Numbered from the stretch's first letter, positions 1 to 8,251 are shown. The stretch is 14,000 bases of DNA from Caldimicrobium thiodismutans (GCA_002877875.1 PNIE01000036.1:1-14000), one strand, 5' to 3'. The notes: generated from the sequence alone by a model not told the origin. Numbers and translations: made by a program.

Positions 1-24
1 GATAAAAAGAAATTGTTTAAAAAC

Positions 25-53
25 TTGTTTAGTCATAAGGTATTCATTATAAT
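25..53 (+). promoter_or_regulatory. Predicted sigma70-type promoter for the first operon
   Basis: TTGTTT at 25-30 and a perfect TATAAT at 48-53 are separated by exactly 17 bp. Transcription would begin near 60-61. This places the upstream candidate starts (TTG at 13, ATG at 52) outside the transcript and points to the ATG at 61. The same reading frame is open to the left window edge, so an upstream start cannot be fully excluded. Confidence 0.6.
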
Positions 54-60
54 GGAAAAG

Positions 61-738
61 ATGTTTTTGACTATTAAATGGATGGAAAAAATTTTCAGGC
101 TTTTTTTAGAAAAAGAGAGGTTTTTTATTAAAGATAAAGAGATACTTTTTACTCCGAAACTTTTTCTGGCAACTCTTTTGCGAATGTATAAAACCCCCTT
201 ATGGGAGAAGATTTTAAAAGAGTATTTTCAAGAACTTAACCCAGAGGAAAAAGAACTTTGTGAAAAGGGATTTGATTATCTGTATGCTCAAGATCTTTTT
301 TCTCTTGAATTTTCAAAGTGGTATCAAGAGATGCTTCTTGGCAGGTCTTACACAGAAAGAGAATACTTTTATTTAGCCTATGAGTTTTTAAATCTTAAGG
401 AACAATTGAGGAAACAAATTCAAATTCCCCTTTTGGATAGGATTAAAAAATTGTGTATCCATCTTGAAGAAAGCTTTGAAACTAAACAAAATCCCCCAGA
501 AGAAGATTTTAAAAAATTAAAAAAATTATATTCTTTTTTCTCTTGGGTCCTTGTTTTAGAGCCAACTAAAATATCTGAGATTGTAGAGAGGGGAGAAAAA
601 CTTTTGAAAGAAATTTCCAATCCCCTTGAATTTAATAAAGAGGCCATTTTAGAATTAAAAAAGGAGGCAGAGCTTGAATTCTTAAAGGGGCTTAAAAATT
701 TTTTAGAAAGGGCTAAAATTAGGGAGGGATTTAAATAA
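61..738 (+). CDS. Unrecognised, predicted all-helical cytoplasmic protein
   Basis: I do not recognise this protein. From the ATG at 61 it has about 225 residues, rich in Lys, Glu, Leu and Phe, with no signal peptide, clear membrane segment, cysteine motif or nucleotide-binding loop. Charged amphipathic stretches suggest a mostly helical fold, and the last 60 residues (KKEAELEFLKGLKNF and neighbours) could form a coiled coil. The start is uncertain: the frame is open to the left edge, with a TTG at 13 and ATGs at 52, 61 and 82. The ATG at 61 was chosen because a promoter -10 box occupies 48-53. The stop codon TAA overlaps the nth start by one base, so it is probably co-transcribed and translationally coupled with nth. 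That link alone does not establish a DNA-repair role. Confidence 0.6.
   Translation: MFLTIKWMEKIFRLFLEKERFFIKDKEILFTPKLFLATLLRMYKTPLWEKILKEYFQELNPEEKELCEKGFDYLYAQDLFSLEFSKWYQEMLLGRSYTEREYFYLAYEFLNLKEQLRKQIQIPLLDRIKKLCIHLEESFETKQNPPEEDFKKLKKLYSFFSWVLVLEPTKISEIVERGEKLLKEISNPLEFNKEAILELKKEAELEFLKGLKNFLERAKIREGFK
721..729 (+). promoter_or_regulatory. Ribosome binding site deciding the nth start
   Basis: AGGGAGGGA lies 8 bases before the ATG at 738, inside the end of the preceding gene. It supports that ATG over the in-frame ATG at 750. Confidence 0.6.
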
Positions 739-1406
739 TGAATAAAATAATGAATAAGGAAGTAAGATTGGAAGAGAAGATTAAAGAGATTATTAGAAGG
801 CTTAAAGAGGCCTATCCTGAGGCCAAAATTGCCTTAAACTTTAAAAATCCATTACAACTCCTTGTGGCAACTATCCTTTCAGCTCAATGTACAGATGAGA
901 GAGTCAATAAGGTAACCGCTGAATTATTTGAGAAGTATAAAACAGCCAAAGACTTTGCAGAGGCCCCACTTGAGGAACTTGCTAACGCTATAAAGAGTAC
1001 CGGTTTTTATCAGCAAAAAGCCAAATATATTAAAGAGGCCTGTAAGATAATAGTGGAAAAGTATGGTGGAGAGGTTCCAAGATCAATGGATGAACTCCTT
1101 GAACTTCCAGGTGTTGCAAGAAAAACAGCTAATATAGTCCTTTCTAATGCCTATGGAATTGTAGAAGGTATCCCTGTAGATACTCATGTATCAAGGCTCT
1201 CTCAGAGATTAGGTTTAGTAAAGTCTAAGGACCCTGTAAAAATTGAGAGGGAACTTATGGAAATAGTGCCTAAGGAAGAGTGGTTTTCTTTTCCTTATCT
1301 TCTTCAGGCTCACGGAAGGGCCATTTGCACAGCCAGAAAACCTAAATGTGAAGAGTGCTTTTTAAAGGATTTGTGCGATTATTATGCTTCCCTATCCCAA
1401 GATTGA
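738..1406 (+). CDS. nth: Endonuclease III (DNA glycosylase/AP lyase)
   Basis: This is a base-excision repair enzyme that removes oxidised pyrimidines from DNA and cleaves the resulting abasic site by beta-elimination. It has 222 residues, the usual length for the family. The helix-hairpin-helix is at about residues 123-132 (LPGVARKTAN) and contains the expected Schiff-base lysine K129. The catalytic aspartate is D148 in VDTHVSRL. A C-terminal [4Fe-4S] site has Cys197, 204, 207 and 213, giving the exact C-x6-C-x2-C-x5-C spacing of Nth. The N-terminal part carries the family-typical LLVATILSAQCTD. The start at 738 is supported by a strong Shine-Dalgarno site and overlaps the upstream stop by one base. 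The 3' end overlaps lgt by 23 bp. No essential residue appears to be missing. Confidence 0.96.
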   Translation: MNKIMNKEVRLEEKIKEIIRRLKEAYPEAKIALNFKNPLQLLVATILSAQCTDERVNKVTAELFEKYKTAKDFAEAPLEELANAIKSTGFYQQKAKYIKEACKIIVEKYGGEVPRSMDELLELPGVARKTANIVLSNAYGIVEGIPVDTHVSRLSQRLGLVKSKDPVKIERELMEIVPKEEWFSFPYLLQAHGRAICTARKPKCEECFLKDLCDYYASLSQD

Positions 1407-2157
1407 TCCAGTAATCTTCAAAATTGGTCCTTTTCAAGTTCGCTGGTATGGTTTGATGTATCTTGTGAGTTTCCTTGCATGCCTCTTTCTTTGTCGTTAT
1501 CAATTGAAGGAAAGGGGGCGGGAAGACCTTTATCCCTTTCTTGAGAATCTTCTTTTCTATAGCTTTATAGGGCTTATCCTTGGAGCAAGGCTTGGTTTTT
1601 GCTTTTTTTATTATCCCGATTATTTTCTTTCTCACCCTGAAGAGATAATTGCTATCTGGAAAGGTGGTATGTCCTTTCATGGAGGTGCTATTGGTGCCAT
1701 TCTTACGGGGTATCTTTATATCAAGAAAAAAGGGGAGAGCTTTCTTTATTGGGCTGATCTTGTAGTTGTTCCAGCCCCTTTAGGTCTTTTTTTTGGAAGA
1801 ATTGGAAATTTTATAAATGGTGAGATCTATGGTAAGCCAACGAACCTTCCTTGGGCTATGATCTTTCCAGAGGGAGGCCCTATTCCCAGACACCCTGTGC
1901 AACTTTATGAATCCTTAGTTACAGGGCTTTTTCTCTTCCTTCTTCTTTGGAGTTTGAGAAAAAAAAACTGGAAAGAGGGCACAAAGCTTGCCCTTTTTCT
2001 TATCCTCTATGGCATCCTTAGGTTTCTCTTTGAATTTCTGAGGGAGCCTGGGCAGAGCTTCTCCCTTTTTTTTGGATGGATGACTATGGGACAGGTTTTG
2101 TGTCTTCTGATGATTGGTTCAGGCCTTGGTCTCCTTCTCTATCTTAGAAGAAATTAA
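1384..2157 (+). CDS. lgt: Prolipoprotein diacylglyceryl transferase
   Basis: This inner-membrane enzyme transfers diacylglycerol from phosphatidylglycerol to the lipobox cysteine of prelipoproteins, the first step of lipoprotein maturation. It has 257 residues and several hydrophobic segments (about 25-38, 55-78, 97-112, 125-138, 178-192, 200-218 and 234-254). The Lgt signature GRIGNFINGEIYG is at 138-150. Residues matching functionally important E. coli positions, as I recall them, are present: Y22, H99 (in SFHGG), R139, N142, E147, G150, Y209, R213 and E217. The N-terminus (YPKIDPVIFKIGPFQVRWYG) is typical of the family and fixes the ATG at 1384, inside the end of nth. The 3' end overlaps the opposite-strand tyrA by 39 bp. 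Its usual substrate, phosphatidylglycerol, is a separate branch from the PE genes further along this window. Confidence 0.96.
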   Translation: MLPYPKIDPVIFKIGPFQVRWYGLMYLVSFLACLFLCRYQLKERGREDLYPFLENLLFYSFIGLILGARLGFCFFYYPDYFLSHPEEIIAIWKGGMSFHGGAIGAILTGYLYIKKKGESFLYWADLVVVPAPLGLFFGRIGNFINGEIYGKPTNLPWAMIFPEGGPIPRHPVQLYESLVTGLFLFLLLWSLRKKNWKEGTKLALFLILYGILRFLFEFLREPGQSFSLFFGWMTMGQVLCLLMIGSGLGLLLYLRRN

Positions 2158-2955
2158 TTTTTCTATTTGAGAGGCTACTTCCTTAGCAGAAAGAAAATAT
2201 TTTTTAAAGACTTCGTAACTATGGTCATCCATCTTGTTTAAAGTTTTAGCTAGATTTTTACAAGTTCTGCAGAAAAGATTTCTAAATTTTTTACCATAGG
2301 GATTTTCAAGCTGAATCCTTGCATAGAGATTTTCATCTTGAAAGGAAAGTCTCATTAGAATTTTAAGTTGGGCGAAAAAACTAGGTGTTGAAAGATCAAG
2401 AATCTCCTTTATAGAAAAGCCTGAGTTCTTTATAAGATTTCCAAGGAGAATGAGCCAGAAGTGATTGACCACCTGAACAAGCCCCATAATTTCATCGTGT
2501 TTCTTGGGAGATATTTTTACAACCTTTAGGCCTTCTGATTCTAAGAGATTGGAAAACCAGTGGTAACAGTTTTTTCCTCGAAGAGGATAGAGAGTAACTA
2601 TTTTTCCCCTCAAATCTCTCTCAAATGGACCGAAAAGAGGATGGGTAGCAAGAAGTTCGCCCTTTTTGAGATATTTTTTCATAACTCGAGCTGGTTCAAG
2701 CTTAAGGGAGCATATGTCCATAACCCAGTGGTCATCCTTTACAAAAAGTGCCATAGATTTAACTACTTCTGGAAAGACCTCCATAGGAAGAGATAGGAAA
2801 ATCACCTTAGAGCGACTCATTAAATCTTCAAGGCTAAGTCCCACCCCTTTATCAGAAATAAAAACTTTATAGCCCTTTCTTTCAAAAAAATTTTTAAAGA
2901 AATTACCCATTTTCCCTGCACCGCCAATAATTCCGATACTAAAGTTATCCTCCAT
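2119..2955 (-). CDS. tyrA: Prephenate dehydrogenase, monofunctional, E. coli TyrA-domain type
   Basis: The enzyme oxidatively decarboxylates prephenate to 4-hydroxyphenylpyruvate with NAD(P)+, the committed step to tyrosine. It has 278 residues. The Rossmann loop GIIGGAGKMG is at 8-17, and the TyrA hallmark HPLFGP at 105-110 holds the catalytic H105. By recalled alignment to the dehydrogenase half of E. coli TyrA, KHDE (H153), VNHF (H165) and MRLSFQD (R202) match E. coli H245, H257 and the prephenate-binding R294. There is no chorismate mutase domain, so that activity must be encoded elsewhere. A strong AAGGAGG site (2960-2966) precedes the ATG, 12 bp after recG. It is the last gene of the GT2-recG-tyrA set and overlaps convergent lgt. 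Arogenate as substrate cannot be excluded from sequence alone. Confidence 0.9.
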   Translation of the reverse strand: MEDNFSIGIIGGAGKMGNFFKNFFERKGYKVFISDKGVGLSLEDLMSRSKVIFLSLPMEVFPEVVKSMALFVKDDHWVMDICSLKLEPARVMKKYLKKGELLATHPLFGPFERDLRGKIVTLYPLRGKNCYHWFSNLLESEGLKVVKISPKKHDEIMGLVQVVNHFWLILLGNLIKNSGFSIKEILDLSTPSFFAQLKILMRLSFQDENLYARIQLENPYGKKFRNLFCRTCKNLAKTLNKMDDHSYEVFKKYFLSAKEVASQIEKLISSKIEKETKA

Positions 2956-2967
2956 AAAACCTCCTTT

Positions 2968-5421
2968 TTATGCTACTTCAGAGAGTTTTAGCCTTTCTTC
3001 CCAGCGTCTAAAAAGTTCTTCTCTTAAGGCAGGATATTTTTTCAATTCTGGATCCTCCCTTATGAGTTCAAAGGCAAAGTCTCTGGCAAGGAGAAGGAGA
3101 TCCAAGTCTCTAACAGGGTCAGCCCTTTTGAATTCAATAAAGCCTGATTGTTGAGTGCCAAAGAGGTCTCCAGGCCCCCTTAGTTTTAAATCTTCTTCAG
3201 CAATTTTAAAACCATCATAGGTTTGCGTAAGAATTTGCAATCTCTTAAAGGCCTCACTTTGAAAGGATATATTATAAGCAATAAGAAAACAATAGGATTG
3301 TTTTTCACTTCTACCTACCCTTCCTCTCAATTGATGAAGTTGGGATAAACCAAATCTTTCAGCATGCTCAATTACCATAACAGTTGCATTGGGAACATCA
3401 ACTCCTACTTCAACCACTGTGGTAGCGACAAGAACATCAATCTCACCCCTTTTAAAGGCCTGCATAATTTTATCCTTTTCAACCGAACTCATTTTACCAT
3501 GAAGAATTCTTACCTTGAATTCAGGAAAAACCTCCCTTTGCAGTTCCTCTCCATAGGTCATAACAGCCTTTAAATTGAGAGACTCTGACTCCTCAATAAG
3601 AGGAAGGATTACATAAGCCTGATTTCCCCTTTTTAACTCTTCTCTCACCAAGGCATAGGCCTTATCTTTGTTATATTCGAGAAAGAGCTTGGTTTTTACA
3701 GGTTTTCTTCCCTTGGGCATCTCATCAATAATTGAGACATCAAGATCTCCATAGACTGTTAAAGCAAGGGTTCGAGGAATAGGGGTGGCTGTCATAACTA
3801 AGGTATCAGGGGTAATACCCTTAGCCTTTTCTCTTAAGGCTGCTCTTTGAAGGACTCCAAAGCGATGCTGTTCGTCAATGATAACTAAGCCAAGTTTTTT
3901 AAATTCAACTCTTTCTTGAAAAAGGGCATGGGTTCCAATGACTAATTTGTAATACCCGGTAGCCAGACCATGATAGATCTCTCTTTTTTTGGCAGGGCTA
4001 ATTCCACCAGTGAGAAGGCAAAAAGGGATACCCATCAATTGGGCATAGGCTCTAAAGTTTCTATAATGTTGTTCTGCAAGGATTTCAGTAGGGGCCATAA
4101 GAGCCACTTGATAGCCATTATCTATGGCAATAAGTGCTGAAACAAAGGCAACCACTGTTTTCCCACAGCCCACATCTCCTTGAATAAGCCTATTCATTGG
4201 GGTAGGCTTAGCCATATCTTTTTTTATCTCCTCAATTACCCTTCTTTGGGCCTTAGTTAGTTCAAAGGGAAGTCTTTTCAAAAATTCTTCAACAAGGGGG
4301 GATTCAACCCTGAAGGCTATTCCCTTTTCTTTTACCACTTGAGATTTTTTAAGGGCAAGGCCAAGTTCAAGAAAAAAGAGTTCTTCAAAGGAAAGGCTTC
4401 TAAGGTAGATATTTCTCTCATTAAGAAGATCTTCAAAATTTTCTGAAGTCTGAGGGAGATGAAGATTTCTTAATGCTTCTTTAACAGGTAAAAGATTGGC
4501 TTTTTTCAGGATATGAGGAGGAATAAGATTATCAACCAGATCTACATACTCTTCAACTACACTTCTCATAATCTTTTTTAAGGTCTTCTCAGGGAGACCC
4601 TCTATAGCTGAATAAACAGGAACAATCCTTCCGAGTTCGGTCTCAAGCTTTTCTTCCTCTTCTTCACTGAAGGTTTCTGGATGAATCATTTCTAAGGTTT
4701 TTAAGAATCTATGAACTTCTCCTATGGCATAAATCTTTTTTCCCGGGGAATAAAGTCCCCTCATCACCCTCTCTTGAAAATTAAACCACTTTAAAGTAAG
4801 AAAACCTGTTCCATCAGTCATAAGAATCTCATAGGTTTTTCTTTTGGAATAATAATTTACACCGCTTTTAATTATCTCTCCAAAGACAACAGCTGTTTTT
4901 TCTTCAATAAGTTCTCCAATAGGGGTGATTTTTCTTCTATCCTCATAGGTTCTTGGAAGAAAGAAAAGAAGATCTTCAATAGTTTCTATGCCTTTTTTTT
5001 GAAATTTTTTGGCTATCTTTGGCCCTATTCCTTTAATAATGTCAATTTTTTGACTTAAGATAGTTCTATGGTTTCTATAAGTTTCTGGATTTGGTATATC
5101 TTCGATTTCAAAGGAAGGAGAAATTTTTTTCTTTAGAGCTTCTGAAAGGGGGCTTGAATTGTTAAGATTTTTGTTAAATAAAATTTCTTTCATCTTAAGA
5201 AGTCTAAGCTTCTTTTCCTCAAGATTTACCTCATCTAAACCCTTTATAAGGATCTCAAGTTGTTTAGTCAGCTCTTCAGAAAGCTCTTTTTTGGCCTCTT
5301 GAAGAAGATTATTCAAAGTTTTTTCAAGCCCCTTTATTTTGGGAAGCAAAGCAAAGTCCTTTTTAGTTACTGAATCAAGGATCTGATAAATTTTTTCCAA
5401 AGATACTTTCCTTTGCTCCAT
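2968..5421 (-). CDS. recG: ATP-dependent DNA helicase RecG
   Basis: RecG is a superfamily 2 translocase that regresses stalled replication forks and processes Holliday junctions and R-loops. Residues about 1-125 form a charged helical N-terminal extension. KIDIIKGIGPKIAKKF (125-140) and the following LLFFLPRTYEDRR begin the wedge/OB domain. Motor motifs are Walker A GDVGCGKT (415-422), the DEAH variant DEQH (516-519), TAT (544-546), and QLRGRVGR (697-704, motif VI). The RecG-specific C-terminal motif around GDLFGTQQSG is at 751-760. At 817 residues it is longer than the roughly 690 of E. coli RecG because of the N-terminal extension, a feature I recall from thermophile homologues such as Thermotoga. 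The ATG has a close AGGGAG upstream. It lies 25 bp after the GT2 gene and 12 bp before tyrA. Confidence 0.97.
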   Translation of the reverse strand: MEQRKVSLEKIYQILDSVTKKDFALLPKIKGLEKTLNNLLQEAKKELSEELTKQLEILIKGLDEVNLEEKKLRLLKMKEILFNKNLNNSSPLSEALKKKISPSFEIEDIPNPETYRNHRTILSQKIDIIKGIGPKIAKKFQKKGIETIEDLLFFLPRTYEDRRKITPIGELIEEKTAVVFGEIIKSGVNYYSKRKTYEILMTDGTGFLTLKWFNFQERVMRGLYSPGKKIYAIGEVHRFLKTLEMIHPETFSEEEEEKLETELGRIVPVYSAIEGLPEKTLKKIMRSVVEEYVDLVDNLIPPHILKKANLLPVKEALRNLHLPQTSENFEDLLNERNIYLRSLSFEELFFLELGLALKKSQVVKEKGIAFRVESPLVEEFLKRLPFELTKAQRRVIEEIKKDMAKPTPMNRLIQGDVGCGKTVVAFVSALIAIDNGYQVALMAPTEILAEQHYRNFRAYAQLMGIPFCLLTGGISPAKKREIYHGLATGYYKLVIGTHALFQERVEFKKLGLVIIDEQHRFGVLQRAALREKAKGITPDTLVMTATPIPRTLALTVYGDLDVSIIDEMPKGRKPVKTKLFLEYNKDKAYALVREELKRGNQAYVILPLIEESESLNLKAVMTYGEELQREVFPEFKVRILHGKMSSVEKDKIMQAFKRGEIDVLVATTVVEVGVDVPNATVMVIEHAERFGLSQLHQLRGRVGRSEKQSYCFLIAYNISFQSEAFKRLQILTQTYDGFKIAEEDLKLRGPGDLFGTQQSGFIEFKRADPVRDLDLLLLARDFAFELIREDPELKKYPALREELFRRWEERLKLSEVA

Positions 5422-5446
5422 AACTCCCTATGGTTCAAAGGGAGTC

Positions 5447-6292
5447 TTAAAATTTAGGTAAAGCCTTAGGATAAAAATTACTCCACATCTTGGAAAGTTC
5501 AAAGAGAGCCTTTAGATTTCCATGTTTTAAAGCTCCTTTTGAAAAGATTTGGGTCTTTCTTTTAGCCTCAGCAAGAATCAAAAGTTTTTCTTCTTCTGAA
5601 AGCCTGGGGTAGTAATTTCTAAAGGTTTTTAGTAAGGCCTTTATTCTGTAGAAATCAAGCCCTTTTCTCTCAGAGAGTTGGTCTTTTCGTCCTCCGTGCT
5701 TTACTACTAAGGGTTCTTTCAGTAAATAAACAGGTAGATGTAAAGCCACTCTCAACCAATATTCGTAATCTTCACACACAGGAAATTCCTCATCAAATAA
5801 TCCGAGCTCGTGAAAGACTTCTCTTTTAAGCATCACGGTTGAAATAGAGACCACACAGAGCTTTACTGCTCTATCAAGGAAAAATCCCTCTGCTTTGGCA
5901 TGGTGTTTTTTTGGATTTAGTCTTTTTTCTCCTTTATACCAGAGTTCCTCTGTTTGAAGAACTTTACATTGGAGATTTTTGAGAAAAAAATCCACTTGTT
6001 TTTCTATTTTTTGAGGAAGAAATTCATCATCACTGTCAAGGAAGGCTATAAGTTCGCCTTTGCTTTTTAAGATTCCTCTGTTTCTAGCAAAGGAAACCCC
6101 AAAGTTCTTAGGAAGCCTCACATATTTTAGGGGATATCTTTTGACTATAAAAGGGGTTTGGTCTTTTGAGCCGTCATCTACCACAATTAGTTCTATAGGT
6201 TTATAAGTCTGCTTGAGAACACTTTTTATAGCCCCTTCAAGGATATAATCCCGATTATAAGTGGGGATTATTACAGAAACAAGAGGTTTCAT
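5447..6292 (-). CDS. Family 2 glycosyltransferase
   Basis: This GT-A fold enzyme is predicted to transfer a sugar from a nucleotide-sugar donor, probably onto a surface polysaccharide, lipid or protein. The sequence does not show the donor or acceptor. It has 281 residues. The N-terminus (VSVIIPTYNR, 5-14) is typical of GT2. VDDGS (38-42) contacts the nucleotide, FLDSDDE (84-90) carries the metal-binding DXD-type motif, and CEDYEYWLR (173-181) carries the ED motif expected to hold the catalytic base. There is no membrane segment, so it is probably cytosolic or membrane-associated. It is the first gene of a minus-strand set with recG and tyrA, with no obvious functional link to either. The ATG is preceded by GGAGGT. 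Upstream lies a short spacer shared with the divergent corrinoid-activator gene. Confidence 0.9.
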   Translation of the reverse strand: MKPLVSVIIPTYNRDYILEGAIKSVLKQTYKPIELIVVDDGSKDQTPFIVKRYPLKYVRLPKNFGVSFARNRGILKSKGELIAFLDSDDEFLPQKIEKQVDFFLKNLQCKVLQTEELWYKGEKRLNPKKHHAKAEGFFLDRAVKLCVVSISTVMLKREVFHELGLFDEEFPVCEDYEYWLRVALHLPVYLLKEPLVVKHGGRKDQLSERKGLDFYRIKALLKTFRNYYPRLSEEEKLLILAEAKRKTQIFSKGALKHGNLKALFELSKMWSNFYPKALPKF

Positions 6293-6305
6293 ACACCTCC
6301 ATTAT

Positions 6306-6336
6306 TTGTGAAAAAAAGAAAATAGCATGGTAAATT
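6306..6336 (+). promoter_or_regulatory. Candidate promoter for the corrinoid-activator/psd/pssA operon
   Basis: TTGTGA at 6306-6311 and TAAATT at 6331-6336, preceded by TG at 6328-6329 (extended -10), are separated by 19 bp. The long spacer is compensated by the extended -10. The leader would be about 40 nt, ending in GGGGAGAGG just before the ATG at 6385. Confidence 0.4.
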
Positions 6337-6365
6337 AAAATAAGGCTTTAAACTATAAAAATCAA
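6337..6365 (-). promoter_or_regulatory. Candidate promoter for the GT2-recG-tyrA operon
   Basis: Read on the minus strand, TTGATT (6365-6360) and TATTTT (6342-6337) are separated by 17 bp. It lies back-to-back with, and almost touches, the plus-strand promoter in the same 92-bp spacer, so the two could compete for polymerase. Confidence 0.45.
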
Positions 6366-6384
6366 TAGTTGTGAGGGGAGAGGA

Positions 6385-8247
6385 ATGGCCAAGGTTTTGT
6401 TTTTACCCTATGAGATTTCGGCAGAAATTGGAAAAGAGGAGACGATCATTGAACTTGCTATGAGGCTTGGTATTCATATTAATGCAAGCTGTGGAGGAAT
6501 TGGGGCTTGTAATAAATGTAAGGTTATAGTGGAATCAGGAGAGGTTCTGGGAGAAAAAATTGATGAGTATTATTACAAAGCCTGTTCACTTGTCCCCAAA
6601 ACGGATGTAGTCATAAGAATCCCAGTTGAAAGTCAGGTAGAAAGGTCAGCCCTTTTGAGGAGGACAAGAGCTAAAGCCTTTGAAAGAAAGGAGCTCTTAG
6701 AGATAAACTCTCCCATAAAAAGGCTTTATCTTGAGTTATCCTCTCCTACCATTGAGGACAATACTCCAGATCTTGAAAGGCTTCTTTTTGCTTTAAAAGG
6801 GGCAGGTTTAGCTAACCCTGATATCCCTTATGCACTCTTAAAAAAACTGCCTTATGTATTGAGGGAAGGGGAGTTTAAAATTACAGTTAGTTACTTTGAA
6901 GACCCATTTAGCCAAAAAGTTTCTCTTATAGATATTGAAAGTGGGAAAAAAGAGGGAAACCCTATTGGTGTGGCTATGGATCTTGGGACAACTACTCTTC
7001 AACTTGAACTTGTGGACTTAATAACTGGAGAGACCCTTGCCTATACCTCTGATTATAATCCTCAGATAAGTTATGGAGAGGACGTAATCAGTAGAATAGA
7101 GTTTGCAAGAAAAAAAGACGGTTTAAAGCTTTTAGCTGAGAGAGTAAAGGAAAAAATAGCCTTTCTTATGGAGGAATTGGTAAAAGACTTAGAATATGAG
7201 TTAAAAGATATTAAGGCTTTCTCTATAGCAGGAAACACTGTTATGACTCATTTTTTCTTAGAGCTTGAGCCTAAATTCTTAAGAGAGTATCCTTATGTGC
7301 CTGTGGCCAAAAGTTATCCTGTGTATAGGGCAGGGGAGCTTTCTTTGCCTTTAAGAGAGGGGGTTCCTGTCTTTCTTGCCCCATCAGTTGCAAGTTATGT
7401 AGGAGGGGATATTACTGCAGGAGTCTTAGCCTCTCTTATGGCAAAGGAAGAAGCCTTGACCCTTTTTATTGACCTCGGAACTAATGGAGAGATTGTGGTG
7501 GGGAATAAGGATTTTCTTATGTGTGCAGCCTGTTCCGCAGGGCCAGCTTTTGAAGGAGGAGGTATTAAATGTGGAATGCGGGCAACCAGTGGCGCTATTG
7601 AGGCTGTAAATATTGATCCAATAACCTTTGAACCTATGCTTATAACTATTGGTAGGAAAAAACCTAAAGGTATCTGTGGCTCAGGAATTATCTCTCTTCT
7701 TGCCAACCTTTTTAGAACAGGGCTTATTGATAAGGCAGGAAAATTTAGAAGAGATTTGAAGCACCCCCGTATAAGAGAGGGAGAGGAAGGTTTGGAATAT
7801 ATTCTTGTCTTTAAAGAGGAGTCTGCAACTGGGCACGATATTGTTTTTACAGAGAATGATATAGAAAATCTTATCCGAGCTAAAGGAGCTATGTTTGCAG
7901 GATATCAGATTCTTCTTGAATCAGTGGGATTGACTCTTCAGGATCTTGAAAGAGTTTTTCTTGCAGGTACCTTTGGAAGTTTTATTGATCTTGAAGATGC
8001 CATAACTATTGGGCTTTTACCAGATCTTCCCAGAGATAAATTTTACTTTCTTGGAAATACTAGTTTACAAGGAGCTAAAAAAGTGCTATTATATTCAGAA
8101 AAGCGCCTTGAACTTGAGAGAATTGCTCAGATGATGACTCACGTAGAGCTATCTAACCATCCTCAGTATATGGATTACTATATGGCAGCTCTTTTTCTTC
8201 CCCATACCGATGAGACTTTATTTCCTTCAGTGAAGAGGAGTATTTAG
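6385..8247 (+). CDS. RACo-like corrinoid activator: [2Fe-2S] ferredoxin plus ASKHA ATPase (DUF4445)
   Basis: This family uses ATP to drive reduction of inactive Co(II) corrinoid cofactors back to Co(I), reactivating corrinoid methyltransfer proteins such as the Wood-Ljungdahl iron-sulfur protein or methyltransferase partners. It has 620 residues. The N-terminal ferredoxin domain has Cys36, Cys42, Cys45 and Cys67, the plant-type [2Fe-2S] pattern (C-x5-C-x2-C-x21-C). A linker and middle domain follow at about 80-190. The ASKHA ATPase part has MDLGTTTLQ (198-206) as phosphate loop 1, FIDLGTNGEI (361-370) as phosphate loop 2, GGGIKCGM (391-398), CGSGI (431-435) and VFLAGTFGSF (524-533). It leads psd and pssA with a 4-nt gap. 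That partnership is not explained by known biochemistry and may only be shared transcription. The corrinoid partner is not in this window, so acetogenic or methyltransferase context is inference. Confidence 0.88.
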   Translation: MAKVLFLPYEISAEIGKEETIIELAMRLGIHINASCGGIGACNKCKVIVESGEVLGEKIDEYYYKACSLVPKTDVVIRIPVESQVERSALLRRTRAKAFERKELLEINSPIKRLYLELSSPTIEDNTPDLERLLFALKGAGLANPDIPYALLKKLPYVLREGEFKITVSYFEDPFSQKVSLIDIESGKKEGNPIGVAMDLGTTTLQLELVDLITGETLAYTSDYNPQISYGEDVISRIEFARKKDGLKLLAERVKEKIAFLMEELVKDLEYELKDIKAFSIAGNTVMTHFFLELEPKFLREYPYVPVAKSYPVYRAGELSLPLREGVPVFLAPSVASYVGGDITAGVLASLMAKEEALTLFIDLGTNGEIVVGNKDFLMCAACSAGPAFEGGGIKCGMRATSGAIEAVNIDPITFEPMLITIGRKKPKGICGSGIISLLANLFRTGLIDKAGKFRRDLKHPRIREGEEGLEYILVFKEESATGHDIVFTENDIENLIRAKGAMFAGYQILLESVGLTLQDLERVFLAGTFGSFIDLEDAITIGLLPDLPRDKFYFLGNTSLQGAKKVLLYSEKRLELERIAQMMTHVELSNHPQYMDYYMAALFLPHTDETLFPSVKRSI

Positions 8248-8251
8248 GCTT

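Noticed and set aside
1342..1680. Open frame on the minus strand opposite nth and lgt
   Set aside because: It lies entirely antisense to two well-supported genes and its translation resembles no protein family.
7395..7706. 103-codon open frame antisense to the corrinoid activator
   Set aside because: It is a shadow frame opposite conserved ASKHA motifs with no sign of independent coding.
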